From Akebia trifoliata (Eukaryota > Streptophyta > Magnoliopsida > Ranunculales > Lardizabalaceae): a DNA stretch of 64,000 bases. Where the stretch lies: positions 1-64,000 of the forward strand of contig JADQWC010000630.1 of NCBI GenBank assembly GCA_017979445.1. The letters run 5' to 3'. This document shows positions 21,748-33,455 of this stretch, in pieces. The notes below the pieces were generated by a model. That model searched no databases. It saw only the letters and a list, made by a program, of their open reading frames with translations, and was not told the DNA's origin. Every line of letters starts with the position of its first letter. Position 1 is the first letter of the stretch. The translations under genes and the position numbers were made by a program.

Positions 21748-24700
21748 CTTAGAGATCACCCCAATTTACGTTGGGCCAACAATGATAATATTCAGAACCC
21801 TCAAGGACAAGGGCAAGTGTTTCCACGCCCTCCAGGTTTTCTGATGAGACCTCAGGTACCTCAAAACTTTGTCTCACCTCAAGTACCTCAAAACTTTGTA
21901 TCTAATCCTCATGTGCCTACAAATTCTAATGCTCCTAATTATGATGAGATTTTAAAGTCCCTTGCTCAAGGGCAACAGAATTTAAATACTGCTACTCAAG
22001 CTCTTGTTACAAGTCAACAGGCTCACACTAAAGACATTGTAGAGTTGAAAAAGCAGTTGGGACAAGTGGTAGACTTCATGGGAAAGATAACCGAGAGCGG
22101 AAAATTGCCTAGCAACACTGTTCCCAACCCAAATATCGAACAAGCTAAAGCTGTTACGACAAGGAGTGGTAAGACCCTTGTGGATGTTCCCAAAACCCTA
22201 AAGAAGGCCCAAGTGACCCACAATGAGGAAAAGGACAGAGAGAAAGATCCTGCCACATCAAAGACAGAAATGATTAGTCCTTCATCATCTGAGAAGGCTT
22301 TGAAACCTCAAGGTAATGAGCAAAACCCTAAAAATTCTTTCGATTATAGTCCTTTTGCTCGTGTGCCTTTTCCTAGTAGGTTTGCCAAAACCAAGAAGGA
22401 TGAATCTGATCAAGCCATCTTGGAGATTTTTAAGAAGGTACAAGTCAACATGCCTTTGATTGAGTGTTTGAAGCAAGTGCCAAAATATGCCAAATTTCTG
22501 AAAGAGCTTTGTACTACAAGGAGGCAAACTCGTGAGAAAGAGGTGGTAAAGATGAATGAGACAGTCTCTGCTGTCATCCAAAGGAAATTGCCACCAAAGC
22601 TTAAGGATCCAGGGAGTTTTTCTGTTCCTTGTGTGATTGGTACGAATAAATTTGATAATGTCATGTTAGACTTAGGAGCTTCAATTAATGTGATGCCTTA
22701 TAGTCTTTATGCTTCTTTAGATCTGGGTGAACTTAAAAGTGATAATGTTGTTATCCAATTGGCTGATCGATCTAACAAGTATCCTAAAGGATACATTGAG
22801 GATGTTCTTGTGCAGGTGAATCAACTCATTTTTCCCGTTGACTTCTATGTCCTTGATATGGAAGAGGCACCCCTAAATTCCACTCCATTACTTTTAGGGC
22901 GCCCATTCATGAGGACTGCAAGAACAAAGATCGATGTTTATGGAGGAACATTGACCATGGAATTTGATAATGAAATTATACGGTTCAACATCTTTGAAGC
23001 TATGAGGTATCCATTGACTGACATTAAACCCTATTTTTCTATTGATATTATTGATTCATTTGCGCAGAGGTTTATGGAAGCAATGGAAAAGGATGAGTTG
23101 AAAGTAACACTCTCTAAAGGAGTTAGTTATAATGAGAATGGAGATTCCATTTCTAAAGCTGAGTTGGAGAAGGCTGAGGAGCCCATTGTGATCAGAACCG
23201 TGGCCTCCCTTGAGTCCCTACCCATTTTACCAAGGTATATTCCTCCTTTGTCCCTTCCTATTTCTACTAACAAGATGTTACCTTCAGTGATACAGGCCCC
23301 TACACTTGAGCTTAAGGTTTTGCCAGATCACTTGAAGTATGTCTTTTTGGGGGATAAGGAGACGCTGCCTGTTATTATATCCTCGAAGTTGGAGGAGAAT
23401 CAAGAGAAGAAGCTTGTGGACATTCTTAAGAAGTACGAGACCGCCATTGGTTGGACTTTGGCAGATATCAAGGGAATCAGCCCAACCATGTGCGTCCATA
23501 GAATCCTATTGGAGGATGGTGCCAAACCCACCAGAGAAGCCCAGAGACGCCTACATCCACCCATGATGAAGGTAGTACAAGATGAGATAATAAAATTACT
23601 TGATTGTGGCGTTATTTACCCTATTTCAGATAGCAAGTGGGTGTCTCCTATTCAAGTTGTGCCAAAGAAGTCTGGAGTTACTGTAGTAAAGAATGAGGAG
23701 AATGAGCTAGTACCTCAACGAGTTGTGACTGGTTATCGAGTTTGCATAGATTATAGAAAGCTCAATGCGTCAACAAGGAATGACCATTTCCCTCTGCCCT
23801 TTATCGATCAGATGCTTGAGAGATTAGCTGGTTACCCTTTTTATTGCTTTTTGGATGGATATAGTGGGTACAACCAGATCTGTATAGCCCAAGAGGATCA
23901 AGAGAAGACCACCTTCACTTGCCCTTTTGGCACTTATGCCTACAGACGTATGCCATTTGGATTGTGCAATGCACCAGGTACGTTTCAACGTTGTATGCTT
24001 TCCATTTTTTCTGAATACATTGAGAATATCATTGAGGTCTTTATGGATGATTTTAGTGTCTTTGGTAGAGATTTTGATACATGCTTAGGAAATTTGGAAC
24101 TTATTTTAAAACGTTGTGTTGAAACTAATTTGGTTCTGAATTGGGAAAAGTGTCACTTCATGGTGACTCAAGGGATTGTTTTAGGACATATTATATCTGC
24201 TAGGGGGATTGAGGTTGATAAATCTAAGGTAGATCTTGTGCGTTACTTACCCTCTCCCACTTGTGTGAGAGAGGTTCGGTCATTTCTTGGTCATGCAGGA
24301 TTTTACAGGAGATTTATCAAGGATTTCTCTAAGGCATCAAGGCCCTTGTGCCGGTTGCTCCAAAAAGATACTTCATTTGAGTTTGATGAGGAGTGCAAGA
24401 AGGCTTTTGAGAAGTTGAAGGAGTTATTGACTACTGCTCCAATTATGTCTCCACCTAACTGGTCCTTACCTTTTGAATTGATGTGTGATGCCTCAGATTA
24501 CGCTGTTGGGGCTGTGTTGGGACAAAGAATAGATAAAAAGCCTATGCTATCTACTATGCCTCTAGGACGCTCAATGATGCCCAACTTGAACTATTCCACA
24601 ACTGAAAAAGAGCTCCTTGCTGTGGTTTTTGCTTTAGATAAATTTCGCTCTTATTTACTTCAAACTAAAGTTATTGTTTATACTGATCATGCAGCTTTGA

Positions 24701-25215
24701 AGTATTTGATGACAAAGAAGGAGGCCAAACCGAGGCTGATTAGATGGGTGTTGTTACTTCAAGAATTCGATTTGGAGATCAAAGACAAAAAGGGGAGTGA
24801 AAACTTGGTAGCTGACCATTTGAGCAGACTTGTAAATGAGGAGGACACCTTACCCTTGCAAAAATCATTCCCAGATGAACAGCTCTTTGGGATTGAGGTA
24901 AGTGAACCATGGTATGCAGATATTGTGAATTATTTAGTTACTAAGCAATTCCCTGATACTTTACCTCAGTCTAATAAAGAAAAGCTTAAGAAAATGGCTA
25001 GATATTATGTATGGGATGAACCTTATTTGTGGAAGCATTGTAGTGATCAAATCATTAGGAGGTGTGTCCCTGAATCTGAGCATAAATCTATACTTGCCTT
25101 TTGTCATTCTGAGTCTTGTGGTGGACATTTTGGTGCACGTCGGACAGCCCGTAAGGTATTAGATTGTGTTTCTTTTGGCCCTCTATTTTTAAGGATGCAT
25201 ATATGTACTGCATGA
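21748..25215 (+). pseudogene. pol: Athila pol: protease, reverse transcriptase, RNase H
   Basis: It continues the gag frame past the TGA at 21745. In order: Pro/Gln-rich linker and coiled-coil region (to about 22560); aspartic protease with LDLGASINVMP at about 22667; reverse transcriptase from about 23400, with VCIDYRKLNAST, FLDGYSGYNQI, YRRMPFGLCNAPGTFQRCM and the catalytic VFMDDFSVFG at about 24037-24066; RNase H with MCDASDYAVGAVLGQ (about 24481), TEKELLAVVFA and YTDHAALKYL. The integrase zinc-binding part begins near 25080. The frame ends at 25213-25215 because of a one-base loss in a T-run near 25187-25191; the following residues (YCMTCDRC) continue in the next frame. All RT catalytic residues are present. 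Confidence 0.92.
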
Positions 25216-26206
25216 CTTGTGATAGGTGCTAGAAAACAGGTAACTTAAGTTCTAAAGATCAAATGCCCATGGCCCATATCATAACTATTGAGATTTTCGA
25301 TATCTGGGGCATTGATTTCATGGGGCCATTTCCTTCATCTAACGGTTTTCTTTACATTCTTTTGGCTGTTGATTATGTGTCCAAGTGGGTAGAGGCTAAG
25401 GCCACCAGAACTAATGATTCTAAAGTTGTTGCAGATTTCTTGAGATCTAACATATTTACTAGGTTTGGAGTGCCTCGTGCGATTATTAGTGATGGTGGAT
25501 TACACTTCTGCAACAAAACAATTGATGCTCTACTAAAAAAATACAAGGTGAATCATAAGGTGGCAACACCATATCATCCTCAAATGAATGGACAAGCAGA
25601 GGTCTCAAATCGTGAGATTAAGGGAATTTTGGAAAAGACTGTGGGTTATACACGTAAGGATTGGAGTAAAAGACTTGATGATTCACTTTGGGCCTATAGG
25701 ACAGCATACAAAACACCAATTGGGATGTCTCCATTTAGACTTGTCTATGGTAAGGCGTGTCATTTACCAGTTGAGCTTGAGCATAGGGCGTGGTGGGCTG
25801 TTAAGTCTTTCAACATAGACATTGATGAGGCCGGTTCACATAGAAAATTGCAACTGAATGAACTTGAGGAGATTAGAAACGAGGCATATGATAGCGCATG
25901 GATTTACAAGGAGAAAAGTAGAGCTTTTCATGAAAGATGATTCGTGGCAAGGCCTTTGTTGTAGGCCAAAAAGTTCTTCTTTTCCATTCTAGACTTAAAC
26001 TTTTTCCTGGTAAGTTACGTTCTAGATGGGTTGGTCCTTTCGTTGTCACTAATGTTTTTCCTCATGGTGCTGTACAGATAAAAAGTGACAAAACTGGAAA
26101 TGAATTCAAGGTGAATGGCCATCGCTTGAAGTCTTATTATGAGGCTTTTAAGGAGCACACTGTGGAAGAAGTACCCCTCCTAGAGGCTCCACTCACAAAG
26201 GACTAA
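25216..26206 (+). pseudogene. int: Athila integrase
   Basis: Continues pol after the frameshift near 25190. It has an in-frame TAG at 25230-25232 where Gln is expected. The zinc finger is split across the shift: His pair in CHSESCGGHFGAR, Cys pair in TCDRC. The catalytic core is present: [29 protein letters not shown] (D, D, E), then the Athila-typical [21 protein letters not shown] second frameshift at about 25936 separates the C-terminal part (25937-26206: [44 protein letters not shown]). Only one-base losses and point stops disrupt it. Confidence 0.9.
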
Positions 26207-27920
26207 AAACGAGGTACAAAGTCTAGGCTAAAGGACTGTAAACATTCAAGCGCTACTGGGAGGCAACCCAATTCAGCCAAGGCTATTGAGGATACATCAA
26301 CACAGATTTGCATTTTCTTTCTCTCCTCTATTTACTTTGGTGGATTTCATTTTTTTTATTGTGTGATTTTCGTGAATACCTTGCTCATGTTTATATTTCT
26401 ACTTATAGGCTTATTCTGATCTACATTGAGGACAATGTAGGATTTAAGTGTGGGGGAGGGATTTACAACTTTAATAAAAATAAAAAAAAAATTAAAAAAT
26501 TAAAAAAAAAATATTTTTTTGTTTTTAGAATTCCTTCCAACTCAATGATGAAACTGATTCTTAAGATAGATGGCTTGTAAATAGAATTGAGCATATTTTT
26601 ACAGATAAAACAAGAAATGGAGTTAATTTGCTTATATTGTAGTCATACTTGGAAATTTTGATGCACATTAGCCTTGATTCGAGTAATATGTTATCTTAAA
26701 GTGAAGCATGGAGACATATTGAATGATACTTGCATAATTCCGCAATATTTGTGAGCTATTCGAGCCTTATAATTGATTCATTATACATATCAATTTAAAC
26801 TTCTTTTCTGAGTGCATCTTGTGAATATCATGTTTTCTAGAACTTGCTTTAAACCTGCTTGAGACAATTTTACATGTTCAGATTTGGAAAAGACGGAGGC
26901 AAATTAGGATTTTACCACCATGACCAAATAGCCTTTGTCCTGATTGTGATTTGACCCTTAGATAGCCCTTTGAGCCTTCATTAGCCTATTTTCTTCATTA
27001 ACCCACATTCACTTACTCTTTTTAACTTAAACACTTTACTTACCCTTTTCCTTGGAACTAGTGAGCTTGGATCTTGTTTATAAGGTGATATCAAGAAGGG
27101 TGGAAAAGCATAAGTGTGGGGGAGGATTTCATATGGTTCTAAGGTGTAAGATTTGTTAAAAAAAAAAAAAAAGATTGTGATCAAAGGAGAAGTAGGGACA
27201 TGAAAAGAAGTGTTGTGATTTAAAGAATACAAGTTCTGAAGAAATGGGAGCATTACAAATCTCTAAAGCAAAGTGAAGAAAAAAAAATTTGATGAAATCT
27301 ACCTTAGAGTGATCGAAATGTGGTACTTAATGATGAAGACCTATTTATTGACATTTCTAATTGCTTTCTAGTTCTGAGGAAATTTTGTGATATCCTTTCT
27401 TTTCTTTCTTATGAACCCTTGACCCTTTAGCCCCATTACAACTTTTCAAAGACCTCTTGATCCTTTGATTTTCTGTTTTAAATGTGGAGAGTGGGTGGAC
27501 AAGCAAGCCTATGGTTTAAACTGTTTTCACAAGTGTTTGAGTGATTAGTGTAGCTAGCACCATACAAATTGAGAGAAAACCAGAGTGATACATCGTGAGA
27601 AGTAAAGTTTGATACAATTTGTGCATTAACTTGAGGATGCATATTACACTTATATTTGGCTACACACACACACACACTCCAAGTATGCATGCTATATAGT
27701 CTTAATAACTCTGTGGCTTATTTTTGAAGTAAACTTGTGCTCTTCCTACTTTATTATGCCATACCATCTAAAGGATCTCTGAGATGTAAGTTGGAAGGAT
27801 TAGAGTCATTTAATTTGTGTTAAGTCATTGTGGTGTTTTTAGTTAGTCTTTGTCGTTTTCCTTGAGTTTCTATTAGGTTACATTTTGTTCTGTTTTGCCC
27901 GAGGACGAGCAAAAGTTAAG
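26207..27920 (+). other. Athila 3' UTR with internal polypurine-like copies
   Basis: No env-like frame. Includes CGCTACTGGGAGGCAACCCA at 26251-26270, a motif repeated in the relic at 61900-61940 on the other strand, and two internal copies of the polypurine tract (26445-26460 and 27111-27126). An A-rich stretch lies at 26477-26510 and a short CA run at 27662-27677. Confidence 0.75.
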
Positions 27921-27932
27921 TGTGGGGGAATT
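27921..27932 (+). other. Athila polypurine tract
   Basis: TGTGGGGGAATT directly before the LTR start TGATAAG. Position and sequence are typical for Athila. Confidence 0.9.
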
Positions 27933-28207
27933 TGATAAGAATGCAAAATGTCATATTTTTCTCCTTTAATATTTAGTCCTTTATACATATTTAGTGCCTA
28001 AATGTACTCATTATTCTTTTATTTTGATTTAGGATGCAAATGGAGGTGTTAAGTGCAAAACGAAATTAATTGGGCGATTTTGGACAGTTTTGATATCGCT
28101 TCGTAATCTGGGCATAACTCTCTCATCCGAACTCCAATTGAGATGATTCCAAATGCTATGGAACGCTGAGAAAAAGATCTACAACTTTAGTGTTCTGAGT
28201 TTAAGAA
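27933..28207 (+). repeat. Athila 3' LTR, first 275 bp only
   Basis: Collinear with 18615-18890. The match stops after GAGTTTAAGAA (about 28207), where Tat-B pol-derived sequence starts without any target duplication. Confidence 0.92.
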
Positions 28208-29404
28208 CCATCAGATCAACATTACTACTCGACTACCCGATGGAAAGCCATGGTACACGAATATAAAGAAAGTGTTGGAAAAACAAGCTCAACAGATGGG
28301 ATTCATTTGTCGTGTGTTGATGAAGATCAAGCTCAACAGATGATGGTTGAACTACATTCAGGAGAATGTGGCCCTCACATGAGTGGGAAAATGTTAGCTA
28401 AGAAAATTATGAGACAAGGATACTATTGGCCCACGATGGAAACAGATTGTCATCACATGGTCAAAACCTGTAATAAGTGCCAAATACATGCGAACCTTAT
28501 ACATGTGCCGCCATCTCAATTAGTGGGTCTGACTTCACCATGGCCATTCTCAGTCTGGGGAATTGACAATATTAGTAAAATATCGCCTAAGGCGTCAAAC
28601 GGGCATGAATACATTCTAGTTGCCATTGATTATTTTACCAAGTAGGTCGAAGCTGCCTCTTATGTTGTCCTCATTGCGTCTCGAGTTGCAAAGTTTATCC
28701 AAACAAACATCATCAGTCGATACGGGGTACCCTCGGAGTTGATCGCTGATAACGGGTCACACTTCAAAGCTGAGGTTCTCAAATTGTGTTCAAAGTTCAA
28801 AATCTCACACCACAAATCATCTCTTTACCGTCCCCAGACTAATGGAGCAGTCGAAGCAGCTAAAAAGAATCTTAAGACTATCATCAGGAAAATGTGTCAA
28901 TCACATCGAGATTGGTCAGAAAAACTGCCATTTGCATTATGGGCATATCGAACTTCAATTTGATCCTCCACTAGAGCTACTCCCTACTCCTTAGTGTATG
29001 GCACAGAAACAGTCTTGCTAGTTGAAATGGAAATTCCGTCTCTTAGGGTTTTATTAGAAAGTCAGTTGTCAGAAGCAGATTGGGTTCGCCAACGGTATGA
29101 AGAATTGAATTTGATCGAAGAAAAATGACTAAGAGCGTTGTACCACATGCAAGCTTATCAAAGAAGAGTCGCTCGCGCATTTGACAAAAAGATCAAGGCC
29201 CGTCACTTACAAGTCAAGGATTTAGTACTCAAAGAAAATCGGGAACCTATTTTTGACCCTAGAGGGAAGTTCAAACCAAATTGGGGAGGTCCGTTCATCG
29301 TCAAGGAAATATTACCAGGAAAAGCTGTTAGGCTTCAGGATCATGATGGAATCGAATTACCAAAACCAACCAACCTTGACCAAATCAAACGGTACTACAT
29401 TTAA
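28208..29404 (+). pseudogene. int: Tat-B integrase
   Basis: HHCC finger: ELHSGECGPHMSG ... CHHMVKTCNKCQIHAN. Core: SVWGIDNISKISPKASNGHE, then IADNGSHFKAE, then NGAVEAAKKNLKT, followed by the AYRTS...SLVYG region and a C-terminal section from 29138 (AYQRRVARAFDKKI) to KRYYI at 29401. In-frame stops: TAG at 28643 (Trp in Tat-D), TGA at 28961 (Arg in Tat-D), TGA at 29126 (also TGA in Tat-C and Tat-D). The frame is otherwise collinear. Confidence 0.92.
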
Positions 29405-30867
29405 GGAGGCCATCTTTAGCCGAATCAATCCTCATATTACCTAGTTACCCAGCTCAACATATCTTTTCTCAACCCCTTTGCAGCATTTTCAAAAATAAAA
29501 ATTATGCATTTTTCTTTCTCAGCCCGATCACCTAACATAGGGAAGGGAGATTCGAACTACGTTTTGGTCTGATCCCAAAATTCTGAGGTACGTAGGCAAC
29601 CTGAGAAGTTACTTCAGGCCCGACCACATCAAAAAAAAAAAATCTATTTCCCCACACAATAAAAAATGAAAAAAATTCAAAAGAAAAAGAAATCCAAAAT
29701 GGAAAAGAAAATTTAAGAAAAAAGAAAATAATTTAAAAGGAAATGCCACACAAGGGGCATTTGGGATTTTGAGCCTCAAAATTCCTTTCTTTTTATACCC
29801 AGTCCTAAGCCCACCTATAAAAGTCCTTTTAAGTACCGTACGAAAAGTCAAGGAAGATAGCAAAGCATGATCAGATAGTAACTCTAAAAGACAAGAAGAT
29901 AAGAAAAAGATTAAAAAAAAAAATTGAAGCCTGCTAAGTTGAAAACCTGAAAAGGGCGATTTAGGCAAAAATTAAGGTAAGCTCGCAAGGTTGAAAATCT
30001 GAAAGGACAACTTTGGCAACAATCAGAGCCAAGAAAAAAGAAGAAAAAGCTCGCTAGATCGAAAACCTGAAAAGGCGATCTAGGCAAAAGTTAGAGCAAG
30101 CTCGATATATTGAAAACCTGAAAAGGCGATCTAGGCAAAAGTTAGAGCAACAAAGAAAAAAAAGAAGAAGATCCCAAGCTGAGAGCGGTCCGAGCTGAAA
30201 CATTAGAAGTCCGAATAATCAAGTTCAAATACTTAGTTTAAACCAAGCATAGACTCAGAAGCCATGTATCTTGTCTACGATCGATCTGAAAATGTTTACT
30301 TCCCTGAGTTAACCAATGGAGAAAAGGGTGAATTCTATGATGAGTCCCAAAAGGAAATATTTTATTCTCTTGAGCCTAAATCAAAATCTTCAATAAAATT
30401 AATCAAAATTAAAAGTTGGATCTTTATTGCACTTGTGGTAATCAAATATTTCAAACCTTCATACAAGGGGCATTTTCTTTCTTATAACTTTTCCCCCTTA
30501 TACTAGGGGCATTTTTTTAAATTTTTGCATGATGTGTTAAATTATCTTCAATGCCATGTTCATTGTCAAACTAGGGGCATTTTATTTTTGAACAATGATA
30601 ATGAGAACCCCAAACTTAAGGTTACCTTCTTGATAACAGTTTTTTGAAAGACTTTTGATGTTCAAAAGAAATAAAAACTCGGGTTTTAAATTCATAAAAC
30701 TTTTGGATAAAACAAGGTTCAAACAAAAGCATTTTGGATCTCACATAGGAGATAGGACATTCATTCTGTCTCAGATCTCTTCATTTTCAGATCCAACCCC
30801 TTTTTTCCAGATTCATTTTCAATAGTTCTTTCCCAGATTTATTCCTTTAGTCTCAGTTTTACTCAGT
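29405..30867 (+). other. Tat-B 3' UTR
   Basis: Collinear with Tat-D 53791-55283. Contains the AAATGCC hairpin (near 29740), a stem-loop array (29934-30133) and several AGGGGCATTT words (near 29755, 30468, 30505, 30574). Open frames here, including 30264-30506, have no counterpart in the other copies and are not considered genes. Confidence 0.75.
29934..30133 (+). repeat. Tat-B 3' UTR stem-loop array
   Basis: CTAAGTTG (29934) with CGATTTAG (29957), using G-T wobble; CAAGGTTG (29986) with CAACTTTG (30008); CTAGATCG (30054) with CGATCTAG (30076), perfect; a fourth unit has a decayed left arm (near 30104) and CGATCTAG at 30126. Linkers are GAAAACCTGAAAAGG-like. Confidence 0.7.
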
Positions 30868-31275
30868 CAGTTACCGTCGAGGGTTTTCTCGGAACTATGC
30901 TCAGATGCCACCGAGGGTTTTCTCGGAACTATGTTCAGAAGCCACCGAAGGTTTTCTCGGAACTATGCTCAGTTACGCCGAGGGTTTTCTTGGAACTATG
31001 CTCAGATGCCGCCAAGGGTTTTCTCGAAACTATGCTCAGTTACCGCCGAGGGTTTTCTCGGAACTATGCTCAGTTACCGCCGAGGGTTTTCTCAGAACTA
31101 TGCTTAGATGCCGTCGAGGGTTTCTCAGAACTATGCTCAGTTACCGTCGAGGGTTTTCTTGGAATTATGCTCAGATGTCGCCGAGGGTTTTCTCGGAACT
31201 ATGCTCAAATACCACCGAGGGTTTTCTCGGAATTATGCTCAGTTACCGTCGAGGGTTTTCTTAGAATTATGCTCA
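30868..31275 (+). repeat. Tat-B 3' UTR minisatellite, 34-bp unit, about 12 copies
   Basis: Unit: CCGAGGGTTTTCTCGG followed by AACTATGCTCAGATG and CCG. Shorter than the homologous array in Tat-D (about 38 copies), so copy number changes quickly. The three overlapping open frames arise because 34 is not a multiple of 3 and the unit has no stop in any frame. Confidence 0.92.
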
Positions 31276-31623
31276 GTTTATATTCAAATTATGCTCAGTT
31301 TATGCTCAGATTATGCTCAAATTATGCTCAGATTTTACTTAGTTCCAACTTAAAATCTTAAATTTTAAATCACACACTTGCACAGTTGTTACATCAGTCA
31401 AGGAAAATTTTCTAAAATTCAAGGATCTGACACTGTCAGTGAGAGCTCATATTCAAGGACCTGACAACCTTTTAATTCGGGGAGAGTTTTACTCTCAAGG
31501 ATCCGAACACCTCGACGAATTGCTAAATCAGACTGCAAAATGAACTGTCACTAGCTTCGGCATTCGGATATCGCACTATCTACCAAAATAGATTTGCTAT
31601 CTAGTTTACTTCAACCCTCTGCC

Positions 31624-31635
31624 AAAGAGGGCATC
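31624..31635 (+). other. Tat-B polypurine tract
   Basis: AAAGAGGGCATC directly before the LTR, one G shorter than in Tat-A and Tat-D. Confidence 0.85.
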
Positions 31636-33383
31636 TATAGACACCCCATTTTTGCACTCGCTTGATTAATCAACTCGTCAACCCGATCGCAATGATTCCC
31701 AATGATGGATGTGTATTCCATTACTTTATTTTGTTACCAGATGTGTTACAGAAATCTGGATGAGGTATCTCGAACTGACAAAACCTTAGAAGTCACGCTA
31801 CGCTAGGAAAATACGACTCTAGAAGCTTAGAAATCATCATTTTTCAGACAAAAAGAAGATTTACGATAAAAATCACTAAAAATAATCAAATTACCAAAAT
31901 ACCCCTAACATCAAAATGACCCTAGAGCCTACGTTACGCTTAGGAAAACTCTCTCAAACACATAAAACAACAAATCGGAGCCAAATAAATCATTCCACCA
32001 ATTTTAACAGAATTCGACAAAATTACGAAAATGCCCCTCATAAAGTTCATGACCATTTCACACAAAAAATTTCATAAATGACATAAACTAATATTTCCAT
32101 TGAATTCCTTACGAAAAATAGATTCTAAAACATCCTAGAACATTAAAAAATGACCTAAAATTCGAAAAGTCCTCTCTGGGGGTAAAACGATAATTTCACA
32201 ATTTTCATAATTAAAAATTTCGAAATTAATAAATAAAAAATTAAATAATTAAAGTGAAACATTAATGAAATTAATTTAAAATTTTGAACCAAAGAAATCA
32301 ATCAATCGGGCTCTCAGGCAAAATTGTTGAGGGTTCGTGAGATATTTCTGTAAGGACCTCTCCATTTGGGGGTCTAAAGAATTAAAGATATAATAGAGGG
32401 GGGTTCTCCAAAAATTTAAATCCAATCAAGCAAGACTAAAGTCAAGTTATTAAAGTCAATCAGACAAGACTAAAATCAAAATTAAAATCAATTAAGCAAG
32501 ACCAAAGTCAAGATATTAAAGTCAATCAATTAAAACTAAAGTCAAAATATTAAAAGTCAATCAAATAAGACTAAAAGTCAAAATCATAATAGAGTTCAAA
32601 TTAAATAATAACTCTATCTAATAGAGTTCTAACTAAAACATGACTCCACCTAAAATAATTCTAATTAAAACACAACTCTACCTAAAACAAGTCTAATTAA
32701 AACACAATTCTAACTAGAAGAATTACAATCAAACACTAATTCTATCTAAATCAACCCCTAAAAAAATCTATAAATAGAGGTCCTCACACCCTATTTTCGT
32801 ATCAAATTATAAACCCTAAGAGAAGTAGGTCAAAAAACCTCCCTAACCTCCCATAAACCTCAATTTTGAAGTCCCAACTCCTTACCTAACACCCATACCT
32901 CAATTTTAGCTCAAAAAACACCTAGAAGCCCTTCAAAAACACCCCAAAACCCATAAACAAATTCGAAGAATTCAGATCTAAGAAAGAGATACCTTAACTT
33001 GGAGATCAGAAATCAGATCCGGTGAGAAAAACGAAGCGAGGAATACTGTACAAGAAGTTATTCTATCAGATCTGAGGGAAAAGAAAATCGTTGCGTTCGA
33101 AAAAGGTAAGTATTTTTATTTTTTTTATTGATTAGGTCTTTTTAGCAATGTAGTTCTACTTAAGAATTAGTAGAGACCGGTGTTTGCCAGGCGGGATTAG
33201 TGCCTAGCACCTTCCAACTCCGTAACGTGATCCTCGGACTTAGTTTCTTATTTTTCATAGATTAGTTTCTTTTGCCTTTTAGAGTCAATATTCGGTTCCT
33301 AGACCGTAATAACTAGGTGGCGACTCCCAAACCTCAAGGGTCAAAAACGGATCTACGCACCCCGTAGATCGAGGGCGCTTTCA
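31636..33383 (+). repeat. Tat-B 3' LTR (1748 bp)
   Basis: Starts TATAGACACCCC (TG mutated to TA) and ends GAGGGCGCTTTCA. Collinear with both Tat-D LTRs. Has a TATA box TATAAATAG at 32769-32777. The AAAGTCAATCAA-type low-complexity section lies at about 32420-32600. After the end there is no PBS; the next recognisable sequence is Tat-C on the other strand. Confidence 0.93.
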
Positions 33384-33455
33384 GGCTGCAAGGGGCCGAG
33401 AAAGAAGATATTTAACTGGGTAATAAGAAAATTCGTCCGACCAAAGATGGCTTCC

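Larger units (their letters stand above)
18615..28207 (+). mobile_element. Athila-lineage Ty3/gypsy retrotransposon, 3' LTR truncated
   Basis: Complete 5' LTR (18615-20379), PBS, gag-pol in a single phase (20626 onward), 3' UTR with polypurine tract, and the first 275 bp of the 3' LTR (27933-28207), where the sequence switches to Tat-B. Athila membership is inferred from the gag region (EPAIGKVAEFELKSGFLHHL, DPHKHLKEF), a PBS of tRNA-Asp type and the RT/INT wording ([23 protein letters not shown]). In the 275 bp shared by the two LTRs I count about six substitutions and one indel, so the insertion is not very recent but younger than its neighbours. No env-like ORF was recognised. Confidence 0.93.
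28208..33383 (+). mobile_element. Tat-B: 3' half of a Tat/Ogre element
   Basis: Begins inside the region between the second RNase H and integrase (matches Tat-D from about 52530: ATCAGATCAACATT...CTCGACTACCCGATGGAAAG) and runs through integrase, 3' UTR, polypurine tract and a full 3' LTR. All upstream parts are missing. A further internal deletion removes about 100 bp that Tat-D has at 52600-52700. It is closer to Tat-D than to Tat-A. Confidence 0.93.

Noticed and set aside
26308..26580. Env-like ORF in the Athila 3' region
   Set aside because: 90 codons without signal peptide, transmembrane pattern typical of env-like proteins, or similarity to them; ends in a poly-Lys stretch from an A-run.
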